NCBI GenBank assembly: GCA_018907035.1
Contig: JACCIC010000004.1
Coordinates: forward strand, 5,470,001 to 5,534,000
DNA length: 64,000 bases
Source of the DNA: Sycobia sp. Sy_11
Lineage: Eukaryota > Arthropoda > Insecta > Hymenoptera > Epichrysomallidae
Direction: 5' to 3'
This document shows, piece after piece, positions 49,242 to 60,568 of this stretch. The translations under genes and the position numbers were made by a program. Each line of letters begins with the position of its first letter. The stretch's first letter is position 1. The notes beneath the pieces are model-generated. The model saw only the letters and a list, made by a program, of their open reading frames with translations. It was not told the origin of the DNA and did not search any database.

Positions 49242-49651
49242 GTAAATATATATATAGAGAGGGGAGTGTTCCCCCTTTTAATATTTGTCCGCTGTAATTA
49301 TACTGATGTATAATAAATCGTATCTCTCTCTCTCTGTTTGCAGGACCTCCAGGACGGCGATCCGAAGCAGCGGCATTCGAACATCCAGTACGGTAGGTCC
49401 ATTTATATCGATATCAATACACCGCTCTTTGATTTATATGTATAATACATACATATGTATTGTATTCTTAGCGTGGACGCGGGACAACGAGCCGACGAGG
49501 GAGATCCGCGTCAGCGAGACCTGCTGCGGCCCGGTGAATCTCTACAAGACGTCGAGGCTCGTGGCGGCGCCTCTCTTCGCCCTCCTCGTCGCCGCATTCA
49601 TCGCGACGATGATGTACATTGGCTTTCAGTCGGGTGAATATTTTTCCCTTG

Positions 49652-49703
<52 letters not shown>

Positions 49704-52700
49704 CTAAACTCTTCGGCATTAATTTTCGTGTAATCAGTGTCTAAATTTAAATCAGTGAAAGTCGCAACTACACCTGTGACGTAGACGATAAAATATTAAT
49801 TGATTTAGTATAGTGAAAATTCCATTATTTTTTCTAACAGTCGAGTAATTTTCTTCCTTTCTTCGTATATATATATTGAATGCATATTTCATGCGTTAAA
49901 TAAAATTAACAGCCCACAAAGTCTTAATAACAATCGTTTGTATCGAAGCGAATGCGCTGAAAGTACATATTTTGTAAAACTGAAACGCAAACAAATTCAG
50001 GCGAATCAAAGAGGAAGAAAAAAAATGCGTAATCGTTTTATACTAGATGTCCCCCGAGGTGACTGATCAATGGCCTATGAGCACATTGGCTTCGAGAAGG
50101 TTAATTTGTGCGTATATAAAAGTCAATATGCATCTTGCGTAAGTCCGAATCTTTTCTGTCTTTATAATAAAAATTCCATTGAACAATCTTGATGCGTGGT
50201 CTTTTCGTGGGTTTGGGTATCGAGAGGTCGGGTGTCGCCAAAATACCGTGGCCGTCAATAAAATCGGCAAAAACAGGTTGCCTATACAATGATATACAGC
50301 GCCTCTACTCGGGCGCTGTCGTTGAATCCTTCTCATTGTTTATTAGAAATACGTACACTTCTCCATTAGATTTCTCAATTTCAATGTCACGGGTGATGAC
50401 TAAATAATTCAACTTAAGATTGGCCGACAAAAATTGTGAAAGAGAAAATACAGTTTTGCGACTGCCCAATCTATTGACTTATTATATATAACATTTTTCC
50501 TTCTCTTTACTACCGGTATGCTAAGCCAATCGATTATTTCAGGGATACCGCAAATAATCATTAAAATGAATGAAACTCATTCCATACCAGTTTGTGTCTC
50601 GCGATCAACGCGTTCAATCGAAGAAGCCGATCCCTCTCATATAATATTTCTCATGATTCTCTTTACGCGCCGAAAACAGGATACTTTCGGCAAAACGGTC
50701 CCAAGCCACTCGTACTGGAGACCGAGGGCGTGCCGACGGCCCAATTCTCGATGATTCCACGGGGCGAGCATCCCGTTTACGCGCTGATGGCTACCGAGGA
50801 AGATTCGTTCGAGCCTGAATTCCGAGTGAACGGCGACGGCATCGAATCGATTCGTTGGAAGCGGCAGATATCGCAGGCATCGAGCCCGGACTGCAGGGGC
50901 AAACAGGAGGAGTGCAGGCTTCTTTTGGAAAGTAAGTATATAATATACATATTCATATCGTTTGTTGGCAAAATATATTTAAATGGCTAGTGAAACCAAA
51001 GGCATATGGATTAGTCTAAATACAAATCTTTTGACTCTAATAATAAATTGTATCTGCCCGTTTGATAATGCTTTTTGATACAAAATATCAATCATTAGAG
51101 CTTTATCCATATGTTTTTACGTCAGTTTTCAACGGAAAAATTACGAATTGTGTATGTCTTAGTATTGGATATTCAATTAGGAATTTCGTCTGTTTCTAAC
51201 GCAATAATATACAAAATGAATTGCCATTGTTGGATGTGAAGTTCGGAGTTGATGCTAGACAATTTCAGTTAGGAATATTTGAAATACGCTATAGATTCAT
51301 TGCAAAGCTGCTTTAAATTAATTAACACTTGTCAACCTTTCTAACAATCCTTTATTACTTCTAACGATCCTCGTCCTGGAACGAATCTTATGTATGTAAC
51401 GACCTCGGTTGATTCCGTCTAGCTTCTATCCCTTCTGCATCCGATCGAATAAATATAAAACCACGATTACGTAGTGACCTCGTGCGTAATTAAAAGAGAA
51501 CCGTAATAAACTCGTCAGGCATAAAGGGCATCACGCGCTCCGGACACGACTCGAGGCTCGACCTCCTGCAGAGCGCCCTGATCCGTAACGGGGTGATCAG
51601 TGGCCAGGAGCCCAGCGACGCCAAGTTCCGGAAGATCGTCGAGTGCCTGCAGTGCCGCAACTCGATCGGCTACCAGGACGACGGCCAGCTGCAGAATCTC
51701 GACGAGGAGGACAGCAGCCTGGACGCGGTGCCCTCGAGCTACCGGCACTCGGCCAACGAGCACATCAGGCAGCTGCTGCCCTTCTTCGAGAGCCACGTCT
51801 ATCCCGAGGAGGACGAGATCGGGCTGAGCGAGGAGAGGCCGCGCCAGGCGGAGGCGGAGACGGCCGACGGCGGCGAGACGCGGGGCGACAGGATAGCCAA
51901 GGCACCGGGGCGGATCATAACCCGGGCACCGGTCGTGCAGCCGACGACCCTGCCGCCGACGTTCTCGCCGGTGGCGCCGGCCGACGGCTCGTGGACCGCG
52001 AACGGAACCAGGTCCGCCAATCGCACGGACCCCATGGATAAAGCGACCACGTTAGGTTGGTGAATTTCTCCACCCTTTTTTTCATGATCAGTTGTCGTAC
52101 ATGGGTCGAAGTTGCAGATCGGCGCAACTTCGACATACAAGGAGTACTTAATAAAAATATTTGCATAATTTTCATAGCTAGTAGACTATTAACTGTTCTA
52201 TTGATTAAAACACAATATTTAGATGATGTTAATATGTTGGAAAGATCGGCACACAATAACGGCTCTAATAACAATATTACTGATTCCTGGATTGTAAAGA
52301 TAAATGTGGTAAACTTTTACGAAAACATCTTTATACAAAGCCAGCAATAACTAACAATCGATACTTTCTTATCAATTATGTGCTATTTGTAAGCAATACA
52401 TAATTAGTAATTAAATCAAGAAATTCCATATCCAACCTTTCATGTAAATAAGACGAATTTAAACACTTTATTAATTAATAATAAAGGAAATAATCATAAA
52501 TTCCAAATCAATAATTACAAAATATCTGATCTATATTGGAACAGCGGGTCATTCAATTGAAAAAAAAATTAATGAACATATTAAATCAATAGAGTTTAAT
52601 AATATTTCATCAGGATTAACAGAACAATGCGTTATAAATAAACATAACAGAAATTTCAATATTTTGACATAATTACACATTATAAAAAAAGATAAAAGAG

Positions 52701-53053
52701 TAGATAGACGAGAAATCGTTGAGATTAATAAATCGATATGTTTAAGATGATAACGTTACAAACGGTACAACAGATTCTTTGATTTCAGTGTCACTGCGCT
52801 CTATGCAATAATTTTTCTCAGAATTTTATCCTTTAGTACTCACTCTCTCTATTACCGTGCCTTTCATAAATGTAATTTTGTAAATTTATCGTTTTTCTTA
52901 TTGATTGATTCCAACCTTAGGAATGACGTAAACGCGAATACAGCTAATGTCAGTAAATAAATAAATATCCGCAAAACTGCCCAAATATTTTTAATACGTA
53001 CTCCTTGCAGTATCTTTTATAGATATTTGTTATTAATAATTACTATATTATAC

Positions 53054-53104
<51 letters not shown>

Positions 53105-55355
53105 AACGATTTGTAAATTATAAGTCATATTACTCACATAACACGCAATCACAAGTTGTACAACAAAACAACTTGCGGAAGATCATCGATTGTGTTCACT
53201 GTGTTTTTTGTGGGTTGCTGCACTAAAATTCATACAGAATTTTTTTCAAAGCTCGTCAGAAATTTTCTGTATTTTTATAAATAAAACTAAAAAACAGAGG
53301 AATCAAAAATCGAACTCTTGGAATGTATGGATTTTGAATTGGTGTGATTGTTCTTGATGGGGATGACTTTTTCGATTTGGGATTTGTAATCTACGAATTT
53401 GTATAGATGTAGGACTTTATCGTGGTTTCAGCTTCAATTTCAGTTTCAATTCATGAAAGTGTCACTGAACTGTTTTTTACAAATGCAGAAAACTCCTTAC
53501 GATCTAGAGTAAAGTTCTCAACGGATGTTATTTCGCATCTCAGACGACAGAAGATCTTCAAATTTTCAAATATCATCCTAGGGTTATTCTTTGATTGTTT
53601 AACCTGTGCAATTAAGATTATTTAATTGAGATACGGGTAAAGAAAATAAAAACAAAAATATGTTGATAAATGACCTCATATAAAAAGTCAATATAGTGAT
53701 ACTTAATCGGTAATCAAAGCAAAATTATGGTTTTTTACGTTGAACTTTGCAAGTGACTGAAATCAATCGCCAAAATAACATAAAATATATCGAATAAAAA
53801 TGTTTAGCTTATGATTTATAATTTGTGATAAGTAATAAATTCAGCTCATAGTCCATGTGTAATGTTTTTCAAAACATGTAACATTAATCAGCAAAAATAT
53901 TCAACTCAAAATAATAAAAATGTTGAAACGATATTCATGCGTTAATGGGTATACAATTCATCTATTTTTTTTTTTTTGTTATTTAACGTCGCTCTACTTA
54001 TGCTTCCAAATATTGGTGCTAATCAGTGCCGGAGGTCTATGATGTGTTTGTAAACAAAGGACATGTAAATTATTACAGCGGTGCTTGTGTCGATCGGCCG
54101 AGACCGGGATTCGAACTCGGAATACCAAGTTACTAGTCCTTCGTTCTAGTGATCGAGCCATCGCACGCCTCAAATTAATCTATTTCTTTCCCCCAGACCG
54201 TGAATGCATTTTTACACTTGAACTTCTAATAATCACCCAAATTCATTCTATAGAGAAAAAATTTTAATAAATTTTAGTTATGGCATTTGTAAGGTAAATA
54301 TTATGACATAATAATCAATTCAAAAGGTATACGATTTATAATGTTTATTCTATAGAAATTTTCTTCAATAATTATTGATGTTAAAGAATAACATTAGTAA
54401 ATAGATAAGAAATTAGGATTTACTTTATTTCCGAGTGATTACAAAGTGGCTTGAAGACTATTGTAAGTCATGGAAGTACTTGCAAAGCCTATATATATAT
54501 ATATTACCTTATTCTTGTCATTATTAATTGAATATCACTATATTAAAAAAGTCCGTTCAGACTGGTATGTTTTATCGAACGAACAACGAATTTTCGGATA
54601 GTCATTTTTTTATATATACTATGGACACTTATATAAAGCTTCTGGATATGAAAAATTTCGATTTTGTCATAAAAATTTTATCTTTTGTTCTTACTCCCCA
54701 CCTCCCATCAACTTCCACAAAGCATTCCTTTACTTGATACATCAGCTCTATAAAATGGTTAACTTCCATTACATCTAAAATTTCAGTTAAATGTTTTATT
54801 ATACTTTCTCTCGTTATGTTTGAAATGTAAGACTATAATGCTTTTTTCAGGAGCCTACTCCAATTTATACCTGTATCCAATTTCATAATAATATTTTATA
54901 TCTCTAACGAATATATTAAGTATACCAATTTGGTATGTGATATATCAATTTTTACATCTATAAAATTTCGTTGAATGCGTTAAATCATTAAGATTTTCTC
55001 CCAAAGAAGTATATTCAAAAATTTTTAATTTTGCATTCTTCGTATATATACATCTGTTTTATACTATAAAGTTGTTCCTAAATTTCTCTTTGAGATTTCA
55101 AATAAATAATAAAACATTTACAATGTGATTAGTAACTATATGTTATTATTTTCAATAATAGAATCTTAGTTATGAATTTGGATACATGTTGTAAGAGTAA
55201 GATTATATTATTAAAAAATATGACATATTGTAGTTACTAATATATTTTAATAACCAAGTAAAGATTGTATTATTATTATTATTATTATCGGCAGTTTCAG
55301 TTTGAATGTATAAGTTTTAATTACATTGATGAAAATGCATTGTTTTTTATATATA

Positions 55356-55424
<69 letters not shown>

Positions 55425-58400
55425 GCTATTATTGCGCTTATTTTTCTTATACTTTTAGTTTTCCCTTTCGTTGAACTTTTTCCAATACGGAATCTGTTCA
55501 AGTAAGATAGTATCGAATGGTTTTTTTGAATCTCCGTGGCGTGCAATCCCGGATTCAAACAATGCCATTACAGTGACGGCAGTATCGAGTTAATCCGTCA
55601 TAACATTATTTTATATAGCTCGATACCAATAATTTTTTTTGGTATTGACATTTATCGAAACTATCGTCACGCAAATGAAAGCTTATGAACGTGTCTTTCC
55701 GATAAATTCAATACTTTTATTCTTTCTAATTTTCCTTTGAATTTTCACATGGAAAATTGGGCAAACTTGATATATTTCGTTTATTGGTGAATACCTGGTG
55801 GCTTTAAAAATATCCTGTAGTTTTGGACTCTGCTTAATTTATATATTATTCGATAATGTATATTATATTTATTCGATAATTTATATTATTGTTCGTTAAT
55901 GACTCTTATCTTCCTTTTTTTATTCGCATCTGTCAATGTATTTACACCCTAGTCTCTACGAATGATCTGATTTATTTTGACGATATAAAGGAATAATTTA
56001 ATAGATATTTCCTAAAAGAAAGTTATCGTATAAAGTTACGCTATCTGCATGCAAACAGGATAATATTGTATCTTTTCCAGATATCGCTTTTTCTTTTCTT
56101 ACACCGGTGATCCGAAATGAATTTGTTTGTCGTTATGCAGTTGAAAATATCGCAATTTCGTTTTTTCAATTCAAATTTCATTTTTACATTTATTGTTCGA
56201 TTCTGGTCGATTTGACCATACGAGATTGCTACCTCATAACGCATTATGAAAAAAGAAACGCCTATGTCATCATGTTGAAAAAATTTAACTGTAGATTTTT
56301 GTATGTCGGCCACGACGTAATAATTTTTGGATCCCAGTTTTTCTCTTCAGTTGCTTTCTTACAATAATTCCATTGTGTTTGGCATAAATATTTTATTACC
56401 GTATAACAATACAATTGATTTCGCTTTGTATACAGATTTTTGTCAACAGTAAGGAATTCCATATTTAAAAATATAATTTCAGAAATCTTGAAATTGTTAT
56501 AACTGAAGTAATGTCTTGAATGTATATATAATTAATAAATATACTTTTTCTTAAATTGTTATAAAATGATGCGTTCACAAATAACTAATAGAGAGAAATA
56601 AAAGTAATGAAAAATAATGCTGTAATTAAAGCTTTGCATTGGCTAAATAAAAAAAGATCACTTAATTAGTAAACATTTTGAATAAAACTCATTAAATGTA
56701 TGAAATAGATTAACAATTATCAATCATTTTTCCAGATCGATATAATTTACTATTCAGGAACTATTATGAATTTTTTTTTTTAATGAAAGAAAAGGAGTAA
56801 AACAAGAGAATATAGAAATTCTTTTTTGCAGTAAATTTAATTGTACTTTTCTTAAGTATATTGAAAATACCTATATATATATATATATATAAAACATATT
56901 TACTATTTTCTTTACTATTACATCTTTACTTATATAAATGTAGAACCTCATTGCTTTTAAAATGAAAAATTTTACTTATCTCGATTATTCTGAATTAAAT
57001 GAATAAATATTTTTATCGGTCTTACAGTTTTTATAATATATTATAAAGACTGTAAGACCAATAAAAATATTTATTGAGCTTTACTTTTAAATTACTTTTT
57101 TATGACACAAATTCACTTACACCCACTATATACGAAACTATCTAAAAATGCTCAGGAAATCCAGAGGATAACAGGAGGACGGAGGCTGTTCCAACGGAAG
57201 CCCGGACTTTCGGCTTCCACCACCGACCAGTGGAGATGCCTTTTAGCGGTAAAACATCAATGACATATCCATACCCCTTACGACGTTTTTATCAATAAAA
57301 AAAATTATAATAATAATAATAACAAAAACAACGAACACAGAAACGTCTACCGTTGCGACAATCGATGCACGCATACGCGCTTTATTATTATTGCCTCATA
57401 CGCACAGCCACGATTATCGGGCGCAGCGAGGGCGCACAATATAAAAATGAACAAACTCGGATTTCGCAAGCGCCTGATTCAGTCGATTTTCGAAAAATTC
57501 AAAAGACTTCGTAATATATATCGAAAAATAATGTTTATAAATCGCTCGAGACCAATTTTAAACATATATACAGACGATGACTTAATATATTAGCTTGTGT
57601 GTATATCTTTTATATAACAATAATAACAAATTTTAACTTTTTGTATTTAAACTGATCTCATTCAAATCGTTTTCATTAAGTCCTTGCTGTGTAATATTTA
57701 AGTAAATTTAAGTTTATAAATGGAATTTTTAAAGAATTTTCTTGAAAATGTGGTTTCATAGATATTTCTAGTTTGGACCGAATAAATTTTTCGAAAATTT
57801 AATTTTCCGATTAAATAAAAATTATAAAAACTTTTGGATCTGTAAGGACACGGATGTGAAATAAATTCAAGAAAATCTTCTTCTACATCACATTACTTTA
57901 CGATTTCTGAAGTAGAGTTCGGATTTGATTTCAGCATTTACCTGAACAGGTGGATAATGCGATATTGCGAAATGCACGCATTAATTCGACTTATTAACAT
58001 TTAATTTTGCGCATGCAACGGTAACGAACTATTTAGAACATTCAAAAAGCAATTTAAGTATTCCCTAAATTTGAAATCGTGTAAAAATCATCGGATGAAA
58101 TACTGATTATTTTAGCTGAACTGATTTTCGACGGTTGCAATTTTTTAAAGTGATAATCTCTCGTGGCTCGTGTGCAATGCAACATTTACATCAATAAATT
58201 AAAATGCATTAAACATTATTATCATTGTCATTATTATAGTTAAACTTATATGTATGAATTATATCATTTTTTAACCGTACATCTCATTCGTATAGTTTCA
58301 AACCTATATGCAGTACGCGTATATAAGTTTATGGGTAAAGATCTAAATATATATTATAAAAAATTTACCTATTTTTATCGAACAAATTAAACAATTATTA

Positions 58401-59105
58401 TTGAATTATAACAAAAAGCTTCGTCTTTAAAACAGACCTACGTTCGGCGTTATATGTCCAAGAAAAAATAAGACGAATTAACCATTAAAGTGAACCAAAC
58501 ACTTCTTCGTTCAAAATCCCTGGCAAAGTACAAATCTCTCCGCCCGTCTGGCCCTTCTCGCGCCCACTCATCACCCATGTACATCACCATCTGTAAACAA
58601 ATAACAATTTGCCTGCCCCCTCCCACCCACCACCAGCCCGGGACGAGTCTCTGGCGAATCAGCAGCCCCGCAACATGGAGACGATCATCCTGCCCACCGC
58701 GGAGACGACCAAGACGAGCCAGCAGATCCAGTTCACGCCACAGAGCAGCTGGTCGACGATACCCGTCTGCTTCTACGGGCCACCGTCCGCTGCGCCGAAC
58801 GCCTACAGCCAATTCAAGCCGGGACCCGAGGTCCCGTTCTTCATACCCTACGGACAGCAACAGCAACAAAGTAATTTCGAGAATTTCATTGTTAGAATTC
58901 GAATATATATATAGATACATATGGAAGTTGGGTCGCGCGTTCGATGCGCCAAATACGGGGCCAGGAGTCGTTTTCCTTCTGCCTTTCTACTTCTTTTTTA
59001 TTTTTTTTTAACCTTTCTTTTTTCTACTTATTACAAATTATACGCGCGCGTCTATCTATAGGAATGATTTTGGTAAGCAAAGTTATGAGCTGTACTTTGG
59101 CTTGA
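49239..59105 (+). CDS. Gene A: uncharacterised type II membrane protein (8 exons)
   Basis: Spliced model: 49239-49241, 49344-49392, 49472-49633, 50680-50931, 51519-52055, 57156-57248, 58637-58870 and 59062-59105, giving about 457 residues. After the first intron every intron is phase 1 and the frame stays open throughout. The start is the only ATG after an in-frame stop 27 bp upstream. Residues 1-46 are hydrophilic, ending in K-T-S-R. Residues 47-69 form one membrane helix. With positive charge before the helix, the C-terminus should be outside (type II). A furin-type R-W-K-R lies at 130-133. Four Cys follow (143, 150, 198, 201), then an acidic stretch, a Pro/Thr-rich stretch and N-X-T sequons at 317 and 323. 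The C-terminal part has aromatic-Pro motifs (V-C-F-Y-G-P-P, P-F-F-I-P-Y-G) and a poly-Gln. I do not recognise the family. A paralogous start lies downstream (gene B). The last exon is tentative. Confidence 0.7.
49344..49392 (+). CDS. Gene A exon 2 (49 nt)
   Basis: Preceded by a pyrimidine tract and CAG (CTCTCTCTCTGTTTGCAG) and followed by GTAGGT. It encodes residues 2-17, with R-H-S-N-I-Q-Y at 11-17. Gene B exon 2 has the same length and R-R-S-N-V-K-F at the same residues. Confidence 0.8.
49472..49633 (+). CDS. Gene A exon 3, membrane helix
   Basis: Acceptor TATTCTTAG and donor GTGAAT. It encodes residues 18-71: a hydrophilic part with C-C-G-P at 35-38, K-T-S-R at 43-46, then a hydrophobic helix at 47-69. 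GC-rich and sharply distinct from the flanking introns. Entry and exit are both phase 1. Confidence 0.85.
49653..49702. repeat. (TA)n microsatellite in gene A intron 3
   Basis: About 25 TA units, 20 bp after the donor of exon 3. The rest of intron 3 (to 50679) is AT-rich except a GC-raised block at 50050-50345. Confidence 0.95.
50050..50345. other. GC-raised block in gene A intron 3
   Basis: Frames of 62-89 codons are open on the minus strand and one of 72 on the plus, but no splice sites tie them to gene A. A perfect 8-bp stem (ACAGCGCC ... GGCGCTGT) is at about 50297-50320. It could be an old repeat or a regulatory element. No family recognised. Confidence 0.35.
50680..50931 (+). CDS. Gene A exon 4, furin-type site
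   Basis: Acceptor CGAAAACAG and donor GTAAGT. Phase 1 at both ends, residues 72-155. Includes the conserved-looking stretch before R-W-K-R (130-133) and the first Cys pair D-C-R-G-K-Q-E-E-C (142-150). Joining the G of exon 3 to GA makes Gly72 and keeps the frame. Confidence 0.85.
51519..52055 (+). CDS. Gene A exon 5, ectodomain
   Basis: Acceptor ACTCGTCAG and donor GTTGGT (weak). Residues 156-334: an amphipathic part with C-L-Q-C at 198-201, an acidic Glu-rich stretch, a Thr/Pro-rich stretch and two N-X-T sequons near the end. Strongly GC-rich at third positions. If the weak donor is skipped, translation stops at TGA 52061-52063, giving a protein about 336 residues long. Confidence 0.85.
53057..53102. 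repeat. (TA)n microsatellite
   Basis: About 22 TA units within intron 5. Confidence 0.95.
53960..54171 (-). repeat. tRNA-derived SINE
   Basis: On the minus strand 54171-54093 is tRNA-like: a B box GAGTTCGAATCCCGG and an A-box-like segment near TGGCTCGATCACTAG. The body continues to a T-run at about 53968-53978 on the plus strand, which is the A-rich tail of the minus-strand element. Confidence 0.6.
55349..55420. repeat. (TA)n microsatellite
   Basis: About 35 TA units with one early interruption. Confidence 0.95.
57002..57075. mobile_element. Palindromic Penelope-type terminus
   Basis: AATAAATATTTTTATCGGTC...TTACAG and CTGTAAGACC...AATAAAAATATTTATT face each other across 22 bp. This is the same terminal sequence as the outer arms of the elements at 16.2-17.3, 25.6 and 39.1 kb, joined head to head with nothing between. 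Confidence 0.75.
57156..57248 (+). CDS. Gene A exon 6 (93 or 84 nt)
   Basis: A GC-rich island of coding-like sequence in the long intron. Acceptor CTCAG at 57151-57155 or, 9 bases later, CCAG ending at 57164. Both keep frame. Donor GTAAAA at 57249. It enters and leaves in phase 1, as its neighbours do, and adds 31 (or 28) residues with R-R-T-E-A-V-P-T-E-A-R and F-G-F-H-H-R-P. Its length is a multiple of three, so it could be skipped without a frame change. Confidence 0.65.
58637..58870 (+). CDS. Gene A exon 7, aromatic/Pro-rich C-terminal part
   Basis: Acceptor CCCACCACCAG and donor GTAATT. Residues 367-443, phase 1 at both ends. Ends with Y-G-Q-Q-Q-Q-Q. Contains V-C-F-Y-G-P-P and P-F-F-I-P-Y-G. 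If the donor is not used, the frame stops at a TAG near 58912, giving a slightly different tail. Confidence 0.85.
59062..59105 (+). CDS. Gene A terminal exon (tentative)
   Basis: A pyrimidine-rich tract and CTATCTATAG precede 59062. Phase 1 reading gives R-M-I-L-V-S-K-V-M-S-C-T-L-A and stops at TGA 59103-59105. An AATAAA signal is at 59262-59267. It is short and AT-rich, so another terminal exon or readthrough of exon 7 remains possible. Confidence 0.35.
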
Positions 59106-59261
59106 TCTTGTAACTATTTTTTCTTCTTCTTTGATATAACTTAATGGTCGCTCTAATGAGAGCACGGGGTGGTAGTTTTAAAGATTCAAAAAATTCGAAA
59201 TGCATAATTATATTTCCATTATTATTTATTTTATTTTGTATTAGATATACATTGCAGGATA

Positions 59262-59267
59262 AATAAA
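59262..59267 (+). terminator. Candidate polyadenylation signal of gene A
   Basis: AATAAA about 157 bp after the tentative stop codon. In AT-rich DNA such hexamers are frequent, so support is weak. Confidence 0.3.
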
Positions 59268-59452
59268 TGAACTTTATATTTTGCATAAAATTTTTAAATC
59301 CATTGTGTACATAGTATTTATGACGAAAAAGCTTTCATTTTTTTTATCTGAACCAAGATTTTCTTTATAATCTTTGTCCAAGTTAGTAATTTGAAAGACG
59401 AAAATGAAAAAATTCTTAAATAAGTGAACATAATAACTAAAATAATTAAAAT

Positions 59453-59826
59453 ATATTCCTAGGAATATATAATATTTCGAACACTTGAATAATCTCACAA
59501 GTTTTGCGATGTAAAACATCGACATTATTTATCTCGATGACGATTAAATCAAATGTGAGATTCGTACGTCTAGGAATTTGTTACCTGTCGTTCTACTTAC
59601 GAGCCCACCAAGTAACTGAGGGCGAAACGTAAAAATAGTATTTACTTCAGCTAATAATTTTAACTTATTCTTCAAAATTAAAAATTATTTCCTGCACATG
59701 TCGTAGAAAGAAAATCTCACATTTGATTTAATCGTCATTGAGATAAATAATGTCGATGTATTACATCGCAAAACTTGTGGACTTATATTGAAGTGTTTGT
59801 AATACTATATATTCCTAGAAATATAC
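59453..59826. mobile_element. Long inverted repeat between genes A and B
   Basis: Arms of about 110 bp (59453-59561 and 59713-59826) are near-complementary, including AATCTCACATTTGATTTAAT and its reverse complement and the shared TATTCCTAG ends. The loop is about 150 bp. No coding sequence. A MITE-like or foldback element. Confidence 0.7.
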
Positions 59827-60364
59827 TTTAATTACTTAATTGAATTCCATTAAACGACATAGCGCATCGAAAATTATCCTTTTATTAAAACTTCAAAATG
59901 CTATTGTAAAGTAATAAGGGAAACATTACTATCTACTAAATGAAGTAAGTAAAGTATATGTCGATGATATATTTATGTCGTCTTTGAACTCAATTTTATT
60001 TCGTTGATAAAAGTCTATAATTACTTCTATATATAGTTAAAAAAATTGGAAAATAAAAAAAAATATTATATGCAGACTGCAGTTAAATTTCCCTTTACGA
60101 TAACATGAGAAAAAGTTTCATATTAATTTTAAATCTGTCAGTAAATACAGATATAGAAAAATTGCAAATTGAATACATAATTCATTTTTTCTGTCCATTA
60201 CAGTAAGCGTAAATGAAAATTTAGTATAAATGTTCTAATCAACTACGTAGATCGGAACCCCTTAACTGCCCGACCAATATGCTTACACGTCTCAATTATC
60301 ATTCTGCCAATTAATCTTTAAAGTGCACAAAATTATAGACACCGACGACAAAGAGCTACAATAG
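59827..60364. other. AT-rich intergenic stretch
   Basis: Nothing recognised, apart from a weakly tRNA-like segment near 60240-60300 that I do not call. Confidence 0.5.
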
Positions 60365-60568
60365 CTTTATTATGAAACTTTATACCGGGTATTCGTCCTG
60401 GCGATGCTGACGATAGCGTTAAATGTTTCTCCGGGCAAAAGTCCAACGCCCGGGCACATCGTCGCCGCGTCTCGCGCCGAATTAAAAGTGTTTCGAGCGC
60501 GGAACAGTGCGAAGGCTATAGACACCTTGCAAAGATCTGCAGAATAGTGCTTTTCTTTTTCGATCAAA
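60365..60568 (+). promoter_or_regulatory. GC-raised promoter / 5' UTR region of gene B
   Basis: GC and CpG content rise over about 180 bp just before the ATG of gene B (for example GCCCGGGCACATCGTCGCCG near 60449), as happens upstream of gene A. An in-frame TAG at 60545-60547 closes the frame before the ATG. Confidence 0.4.

Larger units (their letters stand above)
52056..57155. other. Gene A intron 5 (about 5.1 kb)
   Basis: AT-rich, no further exon recognised. It contains (TA)n tracts at about 53057-53102 and 55349-55420, a tRNA-derived SINE at 53960-54171 and a palindromic Penelope-type terminus at 57002-57075. The overlapping open frames at 56041-56367 have no domain. Confidence 0.55.

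Noticed and set aside
50518..50754. Alternative acceptor at 50542 (TTTCAG) for gene A exon 4
   Set aside because: Its frame reaches a stop at about 50754, whereas the acceptor at 50678-50679 gives a frame that continues smoothly to a strong donor and joins exon 5.
56041..56367. Overlapping 86- and 90-codon frames on opposite strands inside gene A intron 5
   Set aside because: Neither has plausible splice sites in phase with gene A, and both are AT-rich without motifs.
60240..60300. Weak tRNA-like segment on the minus strand
   Set aside because: The B-box-like GGTTCCGATC departs from consensus and no stems form well. Not strong enough to call even a SINE.
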